DNA of 64,000 nucleotides, from positions 153,802-217,801 of the forward strand of contig CAWUHX010000394.1 in the NCBI GenBank assembly GCA_963922205.1, in the 5' to 3' direction. Made by a program: the position numbers and the translations under genes. Origin of the DNA: Romanomermis culicivorax. Taxonomy: Eukaryota > Nematoda > Enoplea > Mermithida > Mermithidae. Position 1 is the stretch's first letter. Every line of letters begins with the position of its first letter. The notes under the pieces were generated by a model. The model made no database searches, was not told the DNA's origin, and worked only from the letters and a program-made list of their open reading frames with translations. Below, one piece after another: positions 31,901 through 43,200 of this stretch.

Positions 31901-34659
31901 TGCTAATCAGCACAAGTTATAAGAATAATTATGAAGTATAGCCTATAGCATCTCAAAGACTACAGTATCTGAACTATAGTCTGTTTTTCTTCAAATGCTT
32001 ACAAATTATCAAAGAGCAAAGTAAGTAGTACTCTATTTCAAATTTTTAAGATTTCTGGCTAAATGAATCCCATAGAATTCCAATTCGTAGACTTAATTAA
32101 CTAACCTTTAACAATTTTTTGAATGAAAAATCTTGCAGTAAAAATTTTCTGTAAAAAATGTTGACAACAGTAATGATTGATGTCATTTTTGAATTTAGCA
32201 GCATTTTGTAAAAAAAGAACTTTAATCTATTTTACGTCCTGTAGTTTATGTCAAATATGCTAGTTTCCGCCAGCGAATCTTGCTGACACAAAAATTTGAG
32301 TGAATGTGGTGAACACAGTGAAAAATTCTATAAGTACAACCGGGAGGTTACTAATTTTAGGAAGCCAATGTAGCTAACAGTAAAATTGTAATAGGCATCA
32401 GATGTACCATTGGATTGAAAATGTAACTGAAGGTACCGAAATAATAGAGCTCGGACATTAGAGCGCAAAGACATTAGAGCGCAGGACAATAGAGCGCAGG
32501 GACATAAGAGCGCAGGACAATAAAGCGCAGGGACATAAGAGCGCAGGATAATAGAGCGCAGGGACATTAGAGCGCAGGACAATAGAGCGCAGGGACATTA
32601 GAGCGCAGGACGATAGAGCACGGGACAATAGAGCGCAGAGACATAAGAGCGCAATACAATAAAGCGCAGGGACATAAGAGCGCAGGACAAATTAGCGCAG
32701 CGACATTAGAGCGCAGGATAATAGAGTGCAAGGACATTAGAGCGCAGGATGATAGAGCGCAAGGACATTAGAGCGCAGGACAATAGAGCGCAGGGACATT
32801 AGAGCGCAGGACGATAGAGCACGGGACAATAGAGCGCAGGGACAATAGAGCGCAAGGACAATAGAGCGCAGGACAACAGAGCGCGGACATTAGAGCGCGG
32901 ACATTAGGCGCAGGACAATAGAGCGAAGGGAGAACAGAGCGCGGACATTAGAGACAATACAGTAGCGGTTGCAGGGGCGGGGCGGCCGCGCCTCCTAAAG
33001 TCATGGTATAAAAATTAAAATTATCAAGATAATGGTTAAACGCAAACTATCAGAAATCTACAAAACTTAATTAAATACTGTAGCCAAAATCAACTTTTTT
33101 CGAATTTTTTCTTCATTCATCTATCCTCTATTTTCTTGCCGGTTGTCCCATTGTTTCGTCTTTTTTTCGTTTTGTCTTATTTAGAAAAAATTTCAAGAAA
33201 AGAAAGAAAAAATCGTCTGCATATCGAAGCAAATAATTCAACAAAAATATAAAAATTGTAAATAAAAAATTTCCGCCCCTCCCCCGAAAAAAATTTTTCG
33301 TCGGCCATTGAGACAATAGAGCGCAGGACAATAACGGATGGGCGCAATAGAGCGCAGGACGATAGAGCATGGATAGTAGTGCACAGAAAAATTAGATCAG
33401 AGAAAAATAAAAAAACGAAAATAAAATAATCGAAAATAACTACATTTCAGCCCAAAAATGCTTTCTTTAATTTTTTCGTGTCTCTGAAGAAGTTCAGGTC
33501 AAAGCCAAAACGTTTTTACACCATGGAATACTTTGTCAAAAGTTGCGAAAAAAATTGTAGATATTTGACCTTTGAACCTTCGAATAACATTGTTTCATTT
33601 TGTTATTTTCGAATTCATCTTCAATTTCTAACCCGCATGCAGAATCACACACGTAATTTTTTGCCAGCCTTTGAAATAAAGCTACTTGCTCAGTATTCTT
33701 TTTTCATGTTCAAAAGCAATTTAAAATTCGCGTTCATTGCAGATCACGGAAAGTTGGTTAAAATTTTTTCAAACCAATAGATGCGCCCTATTGTCCCTGC
33801 GCTCTATTGTCCTTGCGCTCTATTGCCCTGCGCCCTAATGTCCGCGCTCTAGTGTCCTGCGCTCTAATGTCCCTGCGCTCTATTGTCGTGCGCTCTAATG
33901 TCCCTGCGCTCTAATATCCGGTCAGGGTAACTGAAATTTATTGATGTCGAATCAATAATATTTATGCCTACCGTTAGTTTCAAGAAACAGCATTCGCGAG
34001 GAGAATAAAGAGGAAATTTTTGTTGATGAGGATGTCTTCAACTTCCCGGATCAAAATCTACGAGCCGAGATTCGTGACCTTCTCACGTTCCCAGACAGTT
34101 ATATATTGGATCACTTCTATTATAGAATACCGAAGAAAATGGGCAAGGTCAATTTACTCTGAAAAAACCGGCGCAGCGACAAGAAAAAATACGTTAAACT
34201 TGACACATAATTTTTATGGAGTGAACAACTTTGTACTAGTAAAAAAAATGAATTCCAAATCAAAGTCAAGAAAAAAATTGAATGAAACTTTCCAACTCTT
34301 GGAAAAGGAGTCTCCATTTCATGTTTCAATTTTCAGCGCTGGAAATACCGAAAATTCAATCCTATGTTTTTCAATATACGTAGCTATCATTATATGAACG
34401 TGAAATCATCGCTACAACCATTATTATGCTTGTTGCATTATTGATAATGCTCTTGCAGTCTGGAATATTCAAGCAATAGTGAAAAGCGGGAAAAATGCGA
34501 ATATAGCCGCCAAACTTCATTTCAAAAAAGTTGCACATTTTCACATCAAGCCCTGGTCAGCTGGTCGAATAACTTACCGCAGTCTTTAAAACGAATAATC
34601 TTTCCCGAAAATCCGTCAATAAACAGGAAAATAAACAATAAACATTTGAAAGGACGCAT
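28914..34659 (-). CDS. NPC2-like sterol-binding (ML domain) secretory protein, complete
   Basis: Lysosomal/secreted lipid carrier of the NPC2 family, which binds cholesterol and hands it to NPC1. Exons in reading order: 34659-34578, 31813-31703, 31324-31149, 29000-28914 (stop TGA 28916-28914). The sum is 151 residues, the same length as human NPC2. Exon 1 encodes a signal peptide (MRPFKCLLFIFLFIDGFSG) and IIRFKDCG, exon 2 DVDPCDNIDNCSLKRGT, exon 3 KAVVHGIIDGIPMPFPLPNP, DGC, LECP and the YPS end, and exon 4 LSVVIEWELVDENSKDIICA. Six cysteines match the three conserved disulfides. The exon 3 acceptor is the TTTTGAG at 31330-31325, because only that choice keeps the frame and gives a family-like length. 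A CAG acceptor 9 bases later gives a stop. The start is the ATG at 34659: an upstream in-frame ATG would bury the signal peptide. The 2.8-kb first intron carries a foldback element and a MITE. Confidence 0.93.
29435..29519. mobile_element. 85-bp palindromic MITE, TA target
   Basis: Starts AAGCCCGATTCAGAAGTG, ends inverted CACTTCTGAATAGGGCTT, with TA on both sides (29433-29434, 29520-29521). The middle is GTCGCCGACTGTCGCCG with inverted copies. Same termini as the longer element at 5123-5890. It lies in the last intron of the NPC2-like gene. Confidence 0.85.
29731..29973. mobile_element. MITE, TATAGTCTG family
   Basis: Starts TATAGTCTGTTTTTCTTG and ends AAAACAGACTATA. It is the reverse complement of the 9753 copy along nearly its whole length (for instance GAAAGCAAGTAGTATTAC and GATTTTGACGACAGTACCGA). 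Located in an NPC2-like intron. Confidence 0.85.
30110..30520. mobile_element. Putative MITE, CATGTAACGGAG ends
   Basis: Left end CATGTAACGGAGCCCTGAGA then GGGGGTCGGG. A related terminus lies inverted at about 55610-55668 (GGACCCCGTTACATG, preceded by CCCGACCCCCC). The right end is less certain (CCCTCAATTAGATGTATG, about 30503-30520). The interior includes a few of the TTGACATTTTT units and a GAAGCGCCG remnant. No TSD was found. Confidence 0.45.
31975..32225. mobile_element. MITE, TATAGTCTG family
   Basis: Starts TATAGTCTGTTTTTCTTC and ends with a decayed GCATTTTGTAAAAAAAGAAC. Same orientation as the 29731 copy but more diverged. Within the first intron of the NPC2-like gene. Confidence 0.7.
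32432..33926. mobile_element. Foldback element B with 16-bp minisatellite arms and 9-bp TSD
   Basis: The left arm is a long array of alternating 15-16 bp units GCGCAGGGACATTAGA and GCGCAGGACAATAGA (32455-32959, resuming 33311-33375). The right arm (33781-33926) is the inverse (TCTATTGTCCCTGCGC and similar). Terminal sequence left is GGTACCGAAATAATAGAG. An exact 9-bp duplication GTAACTGAA flanks the whole unit (32423-32431 and 33927-33935). The 400-bp loop has a 100-codon frame (33478-33780, MSLKKFRSKPKRF) that I do not recognise and would not call a gene. It sits in intron 1 of the NPC2-like gene. A hAT-type MITE (32960-33310) interrupts the left arm. Confidence 0.88.
32960..33310. mobile_element. 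hAT-type MITE inside foldback arm, exact TSD
   Basis: Starts CAGTAGCGGTTGCAGGGGC and ends, on the other strand, CAATGGCCGACGAAAAAAAT. The exact 8-bp duplication AGACAATA (32952-32959 and 33311-33318) is part of a foldback monomer. Inside the ends are GGGGCGGGGCGG and the inverse CCGCCCCTCCCCC. No coding frame. Confidence 0.88.
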
Positions 34660-37600
34660 TTTGGAAGTAAAAATACGAAAAAAACAAGATAAAGACCACC
34701 ACAGTTTTTGTGTCTTGGAGATAAGAAAAATTTTGTGCGCTAGAACGACATCGAAATGTTTTGTCTGGCTGTCGTGAACGTTTATTCTTACTCCACTCCA
34801 CTGTGCTGTGTAGATATGAAAATAAGCAAAGGAAATCACCCGGAAATCGACGGAATGTGAAAATAGAATTATCGACATGTGAAGCTTTCTCTTTTGAGCA
34901 TTTATCATAACAATTTACAAAATTTTTGCTGCAGAATTCCTGATGATAACGATTTTCAACACCAGTGCATGTATGCTGATATTTAGATCATGATCAAAAA
35001 ACAATACGTATGAGGATCACAGAGTGAGACGGATTTCTATTTATCATGTGCACATAAGTAGGGGCGGAATATTGATCAAATTCGAGGAGAAAAATGTTTC
35101 AGTTTAGCGATGACATTTGTTTCTTGGAAAGTAAGCGATAAGCATCAATCTAAAGTGAATCCCAAATTCCCCAAAATTCGCCGGTACCTAAGAATCAGTT
35201 AAATGCGTTATACACATAATGTAGGTTTCCTTAATGAAAAGAAGTTTAAAAAGTAGATATTGTGACACACTGAAATATTTAAGGGGTGAAACAACTGGCG
35301 CATTTATATATAGCTCTTCTTTCAAAATCAGAATCGGAACGCAAAAAGATGCTCAGGCGACTTTTCTGCAGATTGACTATAGCAGATAGGCCTATGCAAC
35401 ACCTGAGAAAAAACAGGTCCGCATGCATTGCAGGCTTTTTAGCAGCAAAAGCATCTGGGTTTATCCCGGTAACATGGTAAAACAAATTGGCTTTTTTTTG
35501 ACAAAAAAGATTTACAGTGATCATGAAACTGCATGAATATTATTTGTATTACGGACTTTTTGTTTGTATTATTGAGCAGATGGCCACTTATTTCTAGAGG
35601 TACGCTTCTGAACTATATCTTATGACATTATGCTCTAAGACACTGCTTTACCATGGCAAAGTTAAATTTTAAGTCTTAAAACACTGTTCAGAAACGGGCC
35701 TCAGAATGACTAATTTTGATTACAATGCTTGCATCACTGAGAAAAATGAAAGTTTAGTTTTGTCTCGCTAGATTTCACACATGAATTCATTTTCAGACAA
35801 CGATGCAAAGTTCACGTTGAACAGCCAAATAAATAAAGTTCAGTTTTCATTTTGTTCACCGTGGGACAATTGGATTAAAATATTGACTGGAAATTTTTCT
35901 ATCTTTTGGAAGGACAATTTTTTACATCATGGAAAAGATCCATTATGCGAAAAAATGAATTCAAAAAAATGTATCATTACAACTACGGCTGACTGATTTT
36001 TGATAAATGCATGTCGTGTGATTACCATAATTTCAAGAAGTTCCTGCTCAAATGCCTTATTTGAAGCATTGCTTTTTCTCGTTTTTTCCTTCTTCTCCCC
36101 GATCTACTATTTCCATTGCGATGAAAAATTGATTGAAATTCTCCCGGGTAGTTTGGTTTCTCTTTCTTTTTGTATTATTCTATCTCGTCGCTAGCTCGAT
36201 GCAAGATATATACGGATAATGGCCTTAATTTGCATAATTAATCTTGTTTAGGATCCAACAAACCTGGCGGCCTGCGCACGCTGGCGCCGGTATACGCAGG
36301 TTCACAAAGGATAGCATGCGAAAGCATAGTTTGCGTACAAGTCTATATGTACAGTAATACCATGGCGACTTGATGATTAATCTTGGTATCTTATAATTAG
36401 AGCCGAAAACCGCGGCTCGACATTTCTTCCACTCTTTTGGCTCCAGTCGACCCTCTTTGGAACTCGAAACGAGGTTCTGCAACAAGATAATTATGTTTTG
36501 GGAATAGAGGGACCACCTAAAATGTACATGAATTATTTGCATATTAGCTCACGTACAGGAAAACATTCTCACTGTGTTTAGTTCAATTATTAAGTAAAAA
36601 TCGTGTTAGAAGCAGACCGTTTCAGTGGGATTTGTTGCGTGATGAAGCCGAAGCCAAACTTGATGATTAAATTTCGACATCTAGAATGAGAACGGGCTAC
36701 AATAGAAATGGTCTTCAGATTTTAAGTTAGACTAGTTTTTTGTTGTCTTAAAAAATCCTTAGATTGTGATATCATTTCTGAACCAAGAGAATCAAGGTTA
36801 ACGTAATGATGTTTTACGACAACATTGATTCGTTCCTCAATAACTTGATAAGTTTCTTGTATTTTTGATATTCATTGCCGCAAAACAAACAAATGTTCTA
36901 AGTTTTCAGATACAGTCAGTATATGTTGACATTTATACTCAAATACTTGTTATTCAATCCAATCAATCTCTACAATATAATGAAATACATGCCTTAATCA
37001 AATAGTTCTGAAAAGATACCAAAATGCTTGCTTTTTGAGCCGAAATGTTTCGGCTCAAATACTTGATTAGTTTAATTGTTATTAGTATCTTAGTTGTTAA
37101 TTTTCTTGAAAAACTTATTGTAGATTTATGAGTCATATCAAATCAATTGAAATCATGTCTAGCTCTCAAATTCACTCCGATTTCTCATCAGAATCAGACA
37201 TGGACACCGTGCTTTCATTAGCATAGATGAATTTAATTCATTATCGGGGGGGGGAGATGAGTTGCTTTGTTTCCCTTACTGTATTTGAAATAATTCGATT
37301 TGTTCAATTGCGGAAATTCTTGATAAAAGAACGAAAAAATTCTAAATTTGCCGAAATATATTATCCTTCTGATTTTTCATTTTGAGGGCATGTTTCGCAA
37401 TTTCGTGTATTCATGTGCAGGCAGTGACGAAATATTCGAAATCTACTCGGAATATTTTGCACGGAAGTTCTAGTCATCGTTTTCTGCTTCACTGTATGCC
37501 GATATTGTAAATTTCAAAATTGGAAAAAGTATCATTCCATATTTTTCTGTTTTTTGCACAAGTTCTGGCTTGTGAAACTCAGACCAATACGGTGCACTAT

Positions 37601-40042
37601 AGCCTATAGAAATTATGAATTTCGTGCAAAAATGTCAAGCAAAAAGCTTTGAAGGCATTGCAGGAGTTCAAATCGTCGAGTAATTTAAGGAGTTAGTCTT
37701 CAGGTGTGAATATCGGATATTTATACATGTTATAGTGCACTCCATAGCCTCAGAGACGTTAAACGTATCTGTTCGCTCCAAGATGATATTTAGAAAAATT
37801 TGCGTAAATGTAGTTGGGTGATAAGTTGGAATGCTACCGATTTCAGCAACGATGGAAGATAAAAAAATGCTGATATATTCATTTTAGTCTGTTTTTTATA
37901 AAATGCTACTAAAATGCAAAATGACACGAATATCAGGTGACTTGAAAATCCTGCACACGAAGCTTTTACTGTACATCTTTCAACTCAAAAAATTTGTAAA
38001 TGTTAGTTGAGTGTCGTCACTAAATTTAACCTCCATATGACGTACGGCTTGCTAGAAAGTGTTGAAAATGTAAAATAGTACTTGCTCTCCAAATTAATTA
38101 TTTGGAAGCATTTTATAAAAAAACAAACTATAGGTAGATAATTGTGAGCACTACTGTCCGTTAGAAAAAGGGTTCATCTCGAAGACTATTTGAAATGAAC
38201 AGTTCTGAACTTTGACGAAATTCAAGAGCTTACAGATAGAAAGTGATATTTTGCTTTACTGGGGTAAACTTTCTGACGTTGGGAGCTTTATGGAAAGAAA
38301 TTTTCCGCTTGACAATTTGTGTTTTAGTTCCAGAGATCAACTGCATGTCAACTTTTGATTGTTTAGCAAATTTATGTAAATTAATCGAGTCTAGTAACTA
38401 ATCTTGAACCACTCGAAAGAACGGTTTTTGAGATATCAAAAAATTTCATTTGTTTTTAATTCGGCGGAAAAAAGATCGATAATTACCGATTTTCCTATTC
38501 CTCGTTCTTTCGCTTCTTCTGGCCCACTTTTACGCTATTCCGACAGCCTTACTCCGCCCTTTCTATCGGAATGAAACTATTTCTCCTGAAACTTTAATGA
38601 TTCCATTAGTTTTCTAATTTTATAAGGAATTATACATTTACATCGCTCCTAACGTAGTACCTTGGCAACGGAAGTGCAACCAACAATACTGCATCATGTT
38701 TTGTCCGAAAGAGAGAATCGAATTTGAATAATTTTCATGGTGTTCAAGCCAGACGTGTATACATACTATGCAGGAGCATATTTTATTTCCTATGCGATAA
38801 TTATAATTACAAGACGTGTATATTTTATCTTGTGACTTTTTAATTCATGTTTCAATGTTGTTTGGAGTCTAGATCTACTAATGTACTTTCATGAGACAGT
38901 TTTTTCCACTCCAATGAGCTACTACTATAGCGCTTTCGACCATAAGAATAATCAATAATTCATGGATAGTGACCACCGTAGTGCAAATTTTTTTTCTGGA
39001 CTATGGTTCCATAGGTTGAGAAAGTCTTCATCTTTTTCTAGTGCGCATCATGAAAAAATAATTACTACGGCAATTATGAAAAGGAAATCTGGTGTGTTCG
39101 GTGGCAGGAAGGGCACGCGCGATCAAAAGAGATTTAGGAAATGTCGAATCCAATATCTAATGGTTTTTTGCGGGCCCATTTTCGCATGGGAAATGGCGTC
39201 CTTTATTCTTTAATGAAGAGGAAGATGCTCATTAAGCTCCATGTCTCTAATTGCATTTGTACGGATCCGCATAGTTTTTTATGGTGTGCCAGGAAATCCG
39301 ATTATTACTCTCGCCCCATGGTAACAAGCTACACATAGTACAATAAAGCGGATTAAGGTCAGCAGGTCGTATATACCATTATTTACTCCAAAAATTTCCA
39401 ACGTGCTATAAATATCTTACTGTAGCTCGAAAAACTTTACCTCCACCACTCTGATCTTATCCGTATGCCATTAAAATTTTTGTCATCATGATTATCAAAC
39501 TTTAGGATCGTCCTTGAAAGGCTATTAATGAGCAGGTGAAAACTGATTGACCTGACACTTTATTATGCGATGGAAGAGGACGCAAATGCAAATATATTTA
39601 CGAACGACGTGATATAGTTAGTTGGTAACTTTTTGACCGATTATAGGATTGAACCGGTGGTCAACAAGTTGCAAAGTCGGTCTTGTTTGTGTATATTATT
39701 TATTGCATTTTTGACGTAAATATTTGTTTTTACACAATTTATTTTTGCCTGTACAAGTAATATTTTACAACATATCATCGTCTACTGAAGATGTTATGTT
39801 AAGCAATAACCGGTCGAACAAAAAATTTCCTATCATTTTGTATTCAGGAGTTGTTGATCATCAAGTTCATCTTTTTCCGAACTTCACTGGCTCAAGGGAA
39901 GTGGAACTTGATTTTTTTCAGTTTTTGTACTATTTTTCAATTACTACTCAGAAAATTCACGCGAATTAATAGCTTACGGATAGCGAGTTGTATTCAAAAA
40001 ATATATATACAAAAATTATAATTATCTTTCGTCGCGTCTGGA
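34660..40042. other. Gene-poor region upstream of the NPC2-like gene
   Basis: About 5.4 kb in which I recognise no protein. The promoter of the minus-strand NPC2-like gene should lie just above 34660. A TATAGTCTG MITE sits at 37885-38132. Scattered open frames of 60-105 codons (for instance 36225-36542 on the minus strand and 38962-39213 on the plus strand) have no family features and AT-rich codon use, and I leave them out. Confidence 0.4.
37885..38132. mobile_element. MITE, TATAGTCTG family
   Basis: Starts TTAGTCTGTTTTTTATAAAA and ends TTTATAAAAAAACAAACTATA, with TGCTACTAAAATG and ATTTGGAAGCA just inside. The two terminal repeats are nearly perfect over some 25 bases. Confidence 0.8.
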
Positions 40043-40287
40043 CATTAGAGCGCCGGACATTAGCTTAGGCTTAGGCTTAGGCATAGGCTTAGGCCTAGGC
40101 TTAGGCTTAGGCTTAGGCTTAGGCTTAGGCTTAGGCTTAGGCTTAGGCTTAGGCTTAGGCTTAGGCTTAGGCTTAGGCTTAGGCTTAGGCTTAGGCTTAG
40201 GCTTAGGCTTAGGCTTAGGCTTAGGCTTAGGCTTAGGCTTAGGCTTAGGCTTAGACAACAGAAAACGGACAGCACTCTAGTGTCCAT
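40043..40287 (+). repeat. Interstitial telomeric array (TTAGGC)n with foldback-type flanks
   Basis: About 31 consecutive TTAGGC units (40065-40254), perfect except for a variant AGGCATAGGC and AGGCCTAGGC near the left end. TTAGGC is the nematode telomere unit, and its G-rich strand here is the plus strand. The array is bracketed by GGACATTAGAGCGCCGGACA on the left (40050-40069, overlapping the junction) and, inverted, CACTCTAGTGTCC on the right (about 40272-40284). These are copies of the monomer of foldback element B at 32432. No 9-bp duplication was found outside. The poly-KP or poly-LS frames here are just the translated repeat. Confidence 0.93.
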
Positions 40288-40289
40288 TG

Positions 40290-43200
40290 TTTACTTTTTT
40301 GAACTCTTTTTGGTTTCTGTCAAAGGAAATTGTACATTAATCGATGAAACGAGAATGCTTATTGAGGTAAAGCTGAATGTGCTTCAAAATTATTGATTAT
40401 GTGCTTAGATTCAAATCACTACTTTCCGTCTTAATTTTTCATCCTAATGTCCAAACTGTTTTTATCATTCTGAATTATCTTCCATCGTTTCCCTTTTTCT
40501 CACAATACTTCCTCTTTGATCTTGACAAATCTTCAATATGAAAGGTATATTTTTCATACAAAAAAAAACTTTCGACGAAAAGATAAAACGTTAATGAACC
40601 ACAATAACGGTCATTGCAGATTTGAGTCAAGGTTTGATTTTTTGTTCGTGGATATTGTCAAGCATGCTCGGTGGTTGGCAACTGGATCTTATATATCGGT
40701 TAGAGCAATAAAAATGGGAAAAAGAAAGCAAAAATTATTTTTTTGCTAGAAAAATTACGCCATAAACTGGGCGGAAAATGGAAAAAAGAAAGAAAAATGA
40801 ACAATTTTGCCGTAACTAAATTATGATTCTAGTTTTTTTACAAAGGAGAACTTTTCACCATGGAGTTCTGCCATCAATCAAAGGGTTTTCATTGTTTTGT
40901 TCTCAGTTTTGAATATGGGTGTTACCTTACCTTTCTCTAACTTGTTACTATTCACATTTTTCTGTTTTTATACTGTTCTGACAGGCTTGCCATCTTAGTG
41001 TTTTTCTTTTTTCTAGTTTACTGTATTTTTGCCTTCATTTTGTTCATACCATTTTCATGTCACATCAGCACCGAGTTGGTTGATTGAATTAGTAAATCTG
41101 GTTGTGAAATCTCAGCCTGAGTCTTGTGCATGCAAATTTATTAACCAACATCACGGCATGGAGGTAAAGCAGATTTTTATCAAGCTTTAATTGCCTATGA
41201 AACTGTCAAAAATAAAGGTAAAACAATTAAAGTAATGTTTTTGAATGAATTTCAACGAGATATATCGATTTAAGTCCGATTTTCTGAATTTGGGCACGAT
41301 TTATGTTCACTTTTACATAGGCATCTTTGAAATGAGTCTGTTATTCTCACACCTTCCCAATTTAACATTATTTTTTTCTACCTAGTTGTTGCTCACTTTC
41401 TTTTTATTTCAAAATTAACAGAAGTGCATTATTGTCAACATGGTTTCCTACTTTTCGTACGGAGAAACTTCAAATGACAGTAACAAAGACGACTAATTAC
41501 TTACTCAAGAAATTTTCCAGTATATTGCAAATTTTTTAGTGCACTCAATATAATTTATCTTCCTTGTGAATTATGCGGCATTTTATCTTTCCTACTGTGT
41601 ATTCGAAATTGATGGTGACCCATGCGATTTTCATATCTCATATTTTCCATCATGGTGACCGGTTTTTTCATGTATATAGTATGTCTGGCAAAAAATTTAT
41701 CAGTCTTGTTATCCGGACCAAAAAAAGGAAAAATTTGCGGTATGCATGCAAAAATAGTATAAAATGCATGCCGACCGACAGAAAGACACCCTCATCGCTC
41801 ATTGTGTTGTGTGCCATTGTTTCCATCTTTTGTTGCTGCAGCAGTAGAAAACCACTTCGGATTACGTGAACAATGTAGATCCTTATTCGGGTGTGTGGCA
41901 CCTGCGCATCTTCTTGACTACTGGCAGCATTTGTTACATGTGTTTAGAGTGACCATTCGTCATTGTTGTTTCGTTGTCCGATTTTACACATGGAATGTAT
42001 GTTGTTTTGACCTTTGTAGAAGATACGCGTTGATAGATGATTAGGGGGGTACCAGATGATAGGGAATGTCAGCAGACCCTCAGAATTCATTATTTTTGTA
42101 GGACATTAATTGGCTTTTTTTCATAAAATGCTCCTAAATTGTAAAAGCACAAAAATTAGTGCTATCGTCAAAATCGTTTATACGACTAAGTTTCTGCATA
42201 AAAAATTATTGACGATTACAGAAGAGTATACTCAAAAATTCCCGATCCTATCATATATGGGTAATTGCTCAGCAGAAAATTTGAAAAATTTGAATCAGTA
42301 CTCTGACAATTGTTGTTTAACACTTGTGAAGTCAAGTATTCATCTCTTATACTTCTGAAGCAGTCACAATATGTTTAGAGTCAGTTCACTATAGCCCATT
42401 TACTTTGATATGGCAGATGCAGCTACAACAAAATAAGTAGGTTCAATTTGAGACATAATCTGCACTGAAAGGAAAACTTTATAGTTGTAGAATGATTATG
42501 AAATTTTTCACGACAAAGGTGTGGTCAAAATCACAGAAGCGACGTCAGTCTTGTCCATGTTTGATTTGGATAGAACAGTATCAACATTTGACCAGATTAT
42601 TGGAAAAAATTCTCAGTCGGTCTGTTTGTTGCTGAGGGACGAGAAAGCTTTTCTTATTCATCACAGTAATAGACATACTATTTTTAGCGAATTGAACTGA
42701 CTTTCATCGGTTCCCTGCATATACTATTTTAAAATAGACTGTATAGAGCACTTTAAATATTAAAAATATTCTATAAGATTTGATATTCATACTTCCTTAT
42801 ACCTGACGTTTATTAAAATAGCGGGGTTTTGGCGTAATTTGGAATGTTCTGATAACTAGCTTATGCTATGGATTAGGATATTAATCGATCTTTTAAATTT
42901 AAGATGGCTGATATTGTAGGGATATTGAATTCCAGTTTTCTTGTACCATTCTCCTGAGTTTATGGAAAGATAATTTCAAATGATGCAAAACTTCCAATTT
43001 GTGTTGACCAACCAGAAAGTTTTATACTTCTAAACCCGAAATAAAGTTGAGTTTTCATGGTACAACATAAAGACTTTTGTTTAATTTGTTATTCATGATG
43101 AGTTAGAGATTTGTTATTTGTGAGATTGGTTGGCCTTTTGATCCTTGTGAAATTGATAGAATGTTGGTGGTGCTGCTGACGACTTATCTGTTCACCAAGC

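Noticed and set aside
32455-32960. CRISPR-like array
   Set aside because: Units of 15-16 bp are directly adjacent with no spacers, in a eukaryote; they are the arm of a foldback element.
34660-34908. Longer N-terminus for the NPC2-like protein from an upstream in-frame ATG
   Set aside because: It would place about 80 residues before a perfect signal peptide and make the protein far longer than the family's 151 residues.
40022-40287. Lys-Pro and Leu-Ser dipeptide-repeat proteins on the minus strand
   Set aside because: They are six-frame translations of the TTAGGC array and have no other coding evidence.
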